Below are positions 12,972 to 13,350 of a DNA stretch of 13,350 nucleotides, one piece after another. The position numbers and the translations under genes are program-made. Source of the stretch: Acidimicrobiia bacterium. GTDB taxonomy: Bacteria; Actinomycetota; Acidimicrobiia; Spongiisociales; JAHEDJ01. Position 1 is the stretch's first letter, and each line of letters begins with the position of its first letter. The notes below the pieces were generated by a model. The model worked only from the letters and a program-made list of their open reading frames with translations, searched no databases and was not told the origin of the DNA. Location: assembly GCA_030598025.1 (NCBI GenBank), contig JAUVQS010000029.1, forward strand, positions 1 to 13,350, in the 5' to 3' direction.

Positions 12972-13350
12972 ATGAGACACCGATTGATGTGGTCCTTGAT
13001 ACTGGTGCTGGCGATGGTGCTGGCCGCCTGTGGAAGCGACTCCACCGAAGACACTGAGGCCGATTCGGCCCCGGCGACGACTCAGCCGGCGGCCACCGGG
13101 GACACGACCAGCGACGAAACCACTCCGACCGAGACGACCGAGGCCATGGATGAACCCATGGAGGAGTTCGCCGGAACTATCCGCCTCGGAGCGGCAGTTT
13201 CCGATACGGGCAAGTACGCCCGTGAGGGACAGGACACTCGCCAGGGCTACGACCTCTGGCTCGATTGGGTGAACAACGAGTACGGCGGTATCAAGGTTGG
13301 AGACCACCGCTATGAGGTGGAGATCGTCTACTACGACGATGAAGGCGACC
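12972..13350 (+). CDS. ABC transporter substrate-binding lipoprotein, branched-chain amino acid type (LivK-like), 5' part
   Basis: The first 126 residues of a secreted solute-binding lipoprotein; the gene runs off the window. Residues 1-20 form a lipoprotein signal peptide with lipobox L-A-A-C (Cys20). Residues 21-67 are a Thr/Glu/Asp-rich linker to the membrane anchor. The binding domain begins at T-I-R-L-G-A-A-V-S-D-T-G-K-Y, the first strand-loop of the Peripla_BP_6 / LivK fold, followed by GQDTRQGYDLWLDWVNNEYGGI and EVEIVYYDDEGD, typical of this family. Ligands range from branched-chain amino acids to amides, urea and aromatic acids, so substrate cannot be stated. Permease and ATPase genes are presumably downstream of the window. 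It is probably independent of cbiMQO, given the 129-nt gap. Confidence 0.88.
   Translation, partial: MRHRLMWSLILVLAMVLAACGSDSTEDTEADSAPATTQPAATGDTTSDETTPTETTEAMDEPMEEFAGTIRLGAAVSDTGKYAREGQDTRQGYDLWLDWVNNEYGGIKVGDHRYEVEIVYYDDEGD

Noticed and set aside
1..13350. CRISPR array, tRNA genes, insertion sequences, phage genes
   Set aside because: No regularly spaced repeats, tRNA-like sequences, transposase or phage motifs were seen on either strand.

Overview
The window (about 60% G+C) looks like chromosome from a high-GC actinobacterium. Support comes from lipoproteins with an LAACG-type lipobox followed by long Thr/Ser/Glu linkers, GTG starts, TANNNT -10 boxes placed directly before genes, and a type A RNase P RNA. 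An Acidimicrobiia-like member is my best guess from these features; it is not proven by the sequence.

Layout. 1-488 is the 3' end of formate-tetrahydrofolate ligase. 554-1831 is an orphan GAF sensor histidine kinase. It converges on the RNase P RNA gene (1894-2348, minus strand), with a 14-bp hairpin between them. Next on the minus strand are a small four-helix membrane protein and a gamma-glutamylcyclotransferase-like protein. Divergent from these is a DUF3179 lipoprotein (3399-4664), followed by glutaryl-CoA dehydrogenase (4761-5948). A clade 3-type catalase on the minus strand converges on the latter (5999-7456).

From 7578 everything reads rightward: trpD (probably leaderless), a Fur-family regulator most like the nickel regulator Nur, a thioredoxin-fold lipoprotein, a cysteine-free AhpD/carboxymuconolactone-decarboxylase-like protein, then a three-gene ECF metal uptake operon (cbiM-PDGLE, cbiQ, cbiO). 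The window ends in the 5' part of a branched-chain amino acid-type ABC substrate-binding lipoprotein.

The main discovery is at 9091-9750. A thioredoxin-like lipoprotein appears split by a single in-frame TGA (9439-9441), and that TGA sits exactly where the first Cys of the W-C-x-x-C motif belongs (...FWAEW-[TGA]-S-T-C-R-R-E-L-P). A 7-bp stem with loop AGTTG follows, its loop beginning 16 nt after the TGA, and this fits the bacterial SECIS rules. I therefore call one gene for a UxxC selenoprotein, not a pseudogene or two ORFs. Second, a perfect inverted repeat TTGCAA-N5-TTGCAA at 10315-10331 overlaps the -10 of the cbiMQO operon and matches the actinobacterial Nur box. With the Nur-like gene 1.7 kb upstream, this points to a nickel-repressed nickel transporter.
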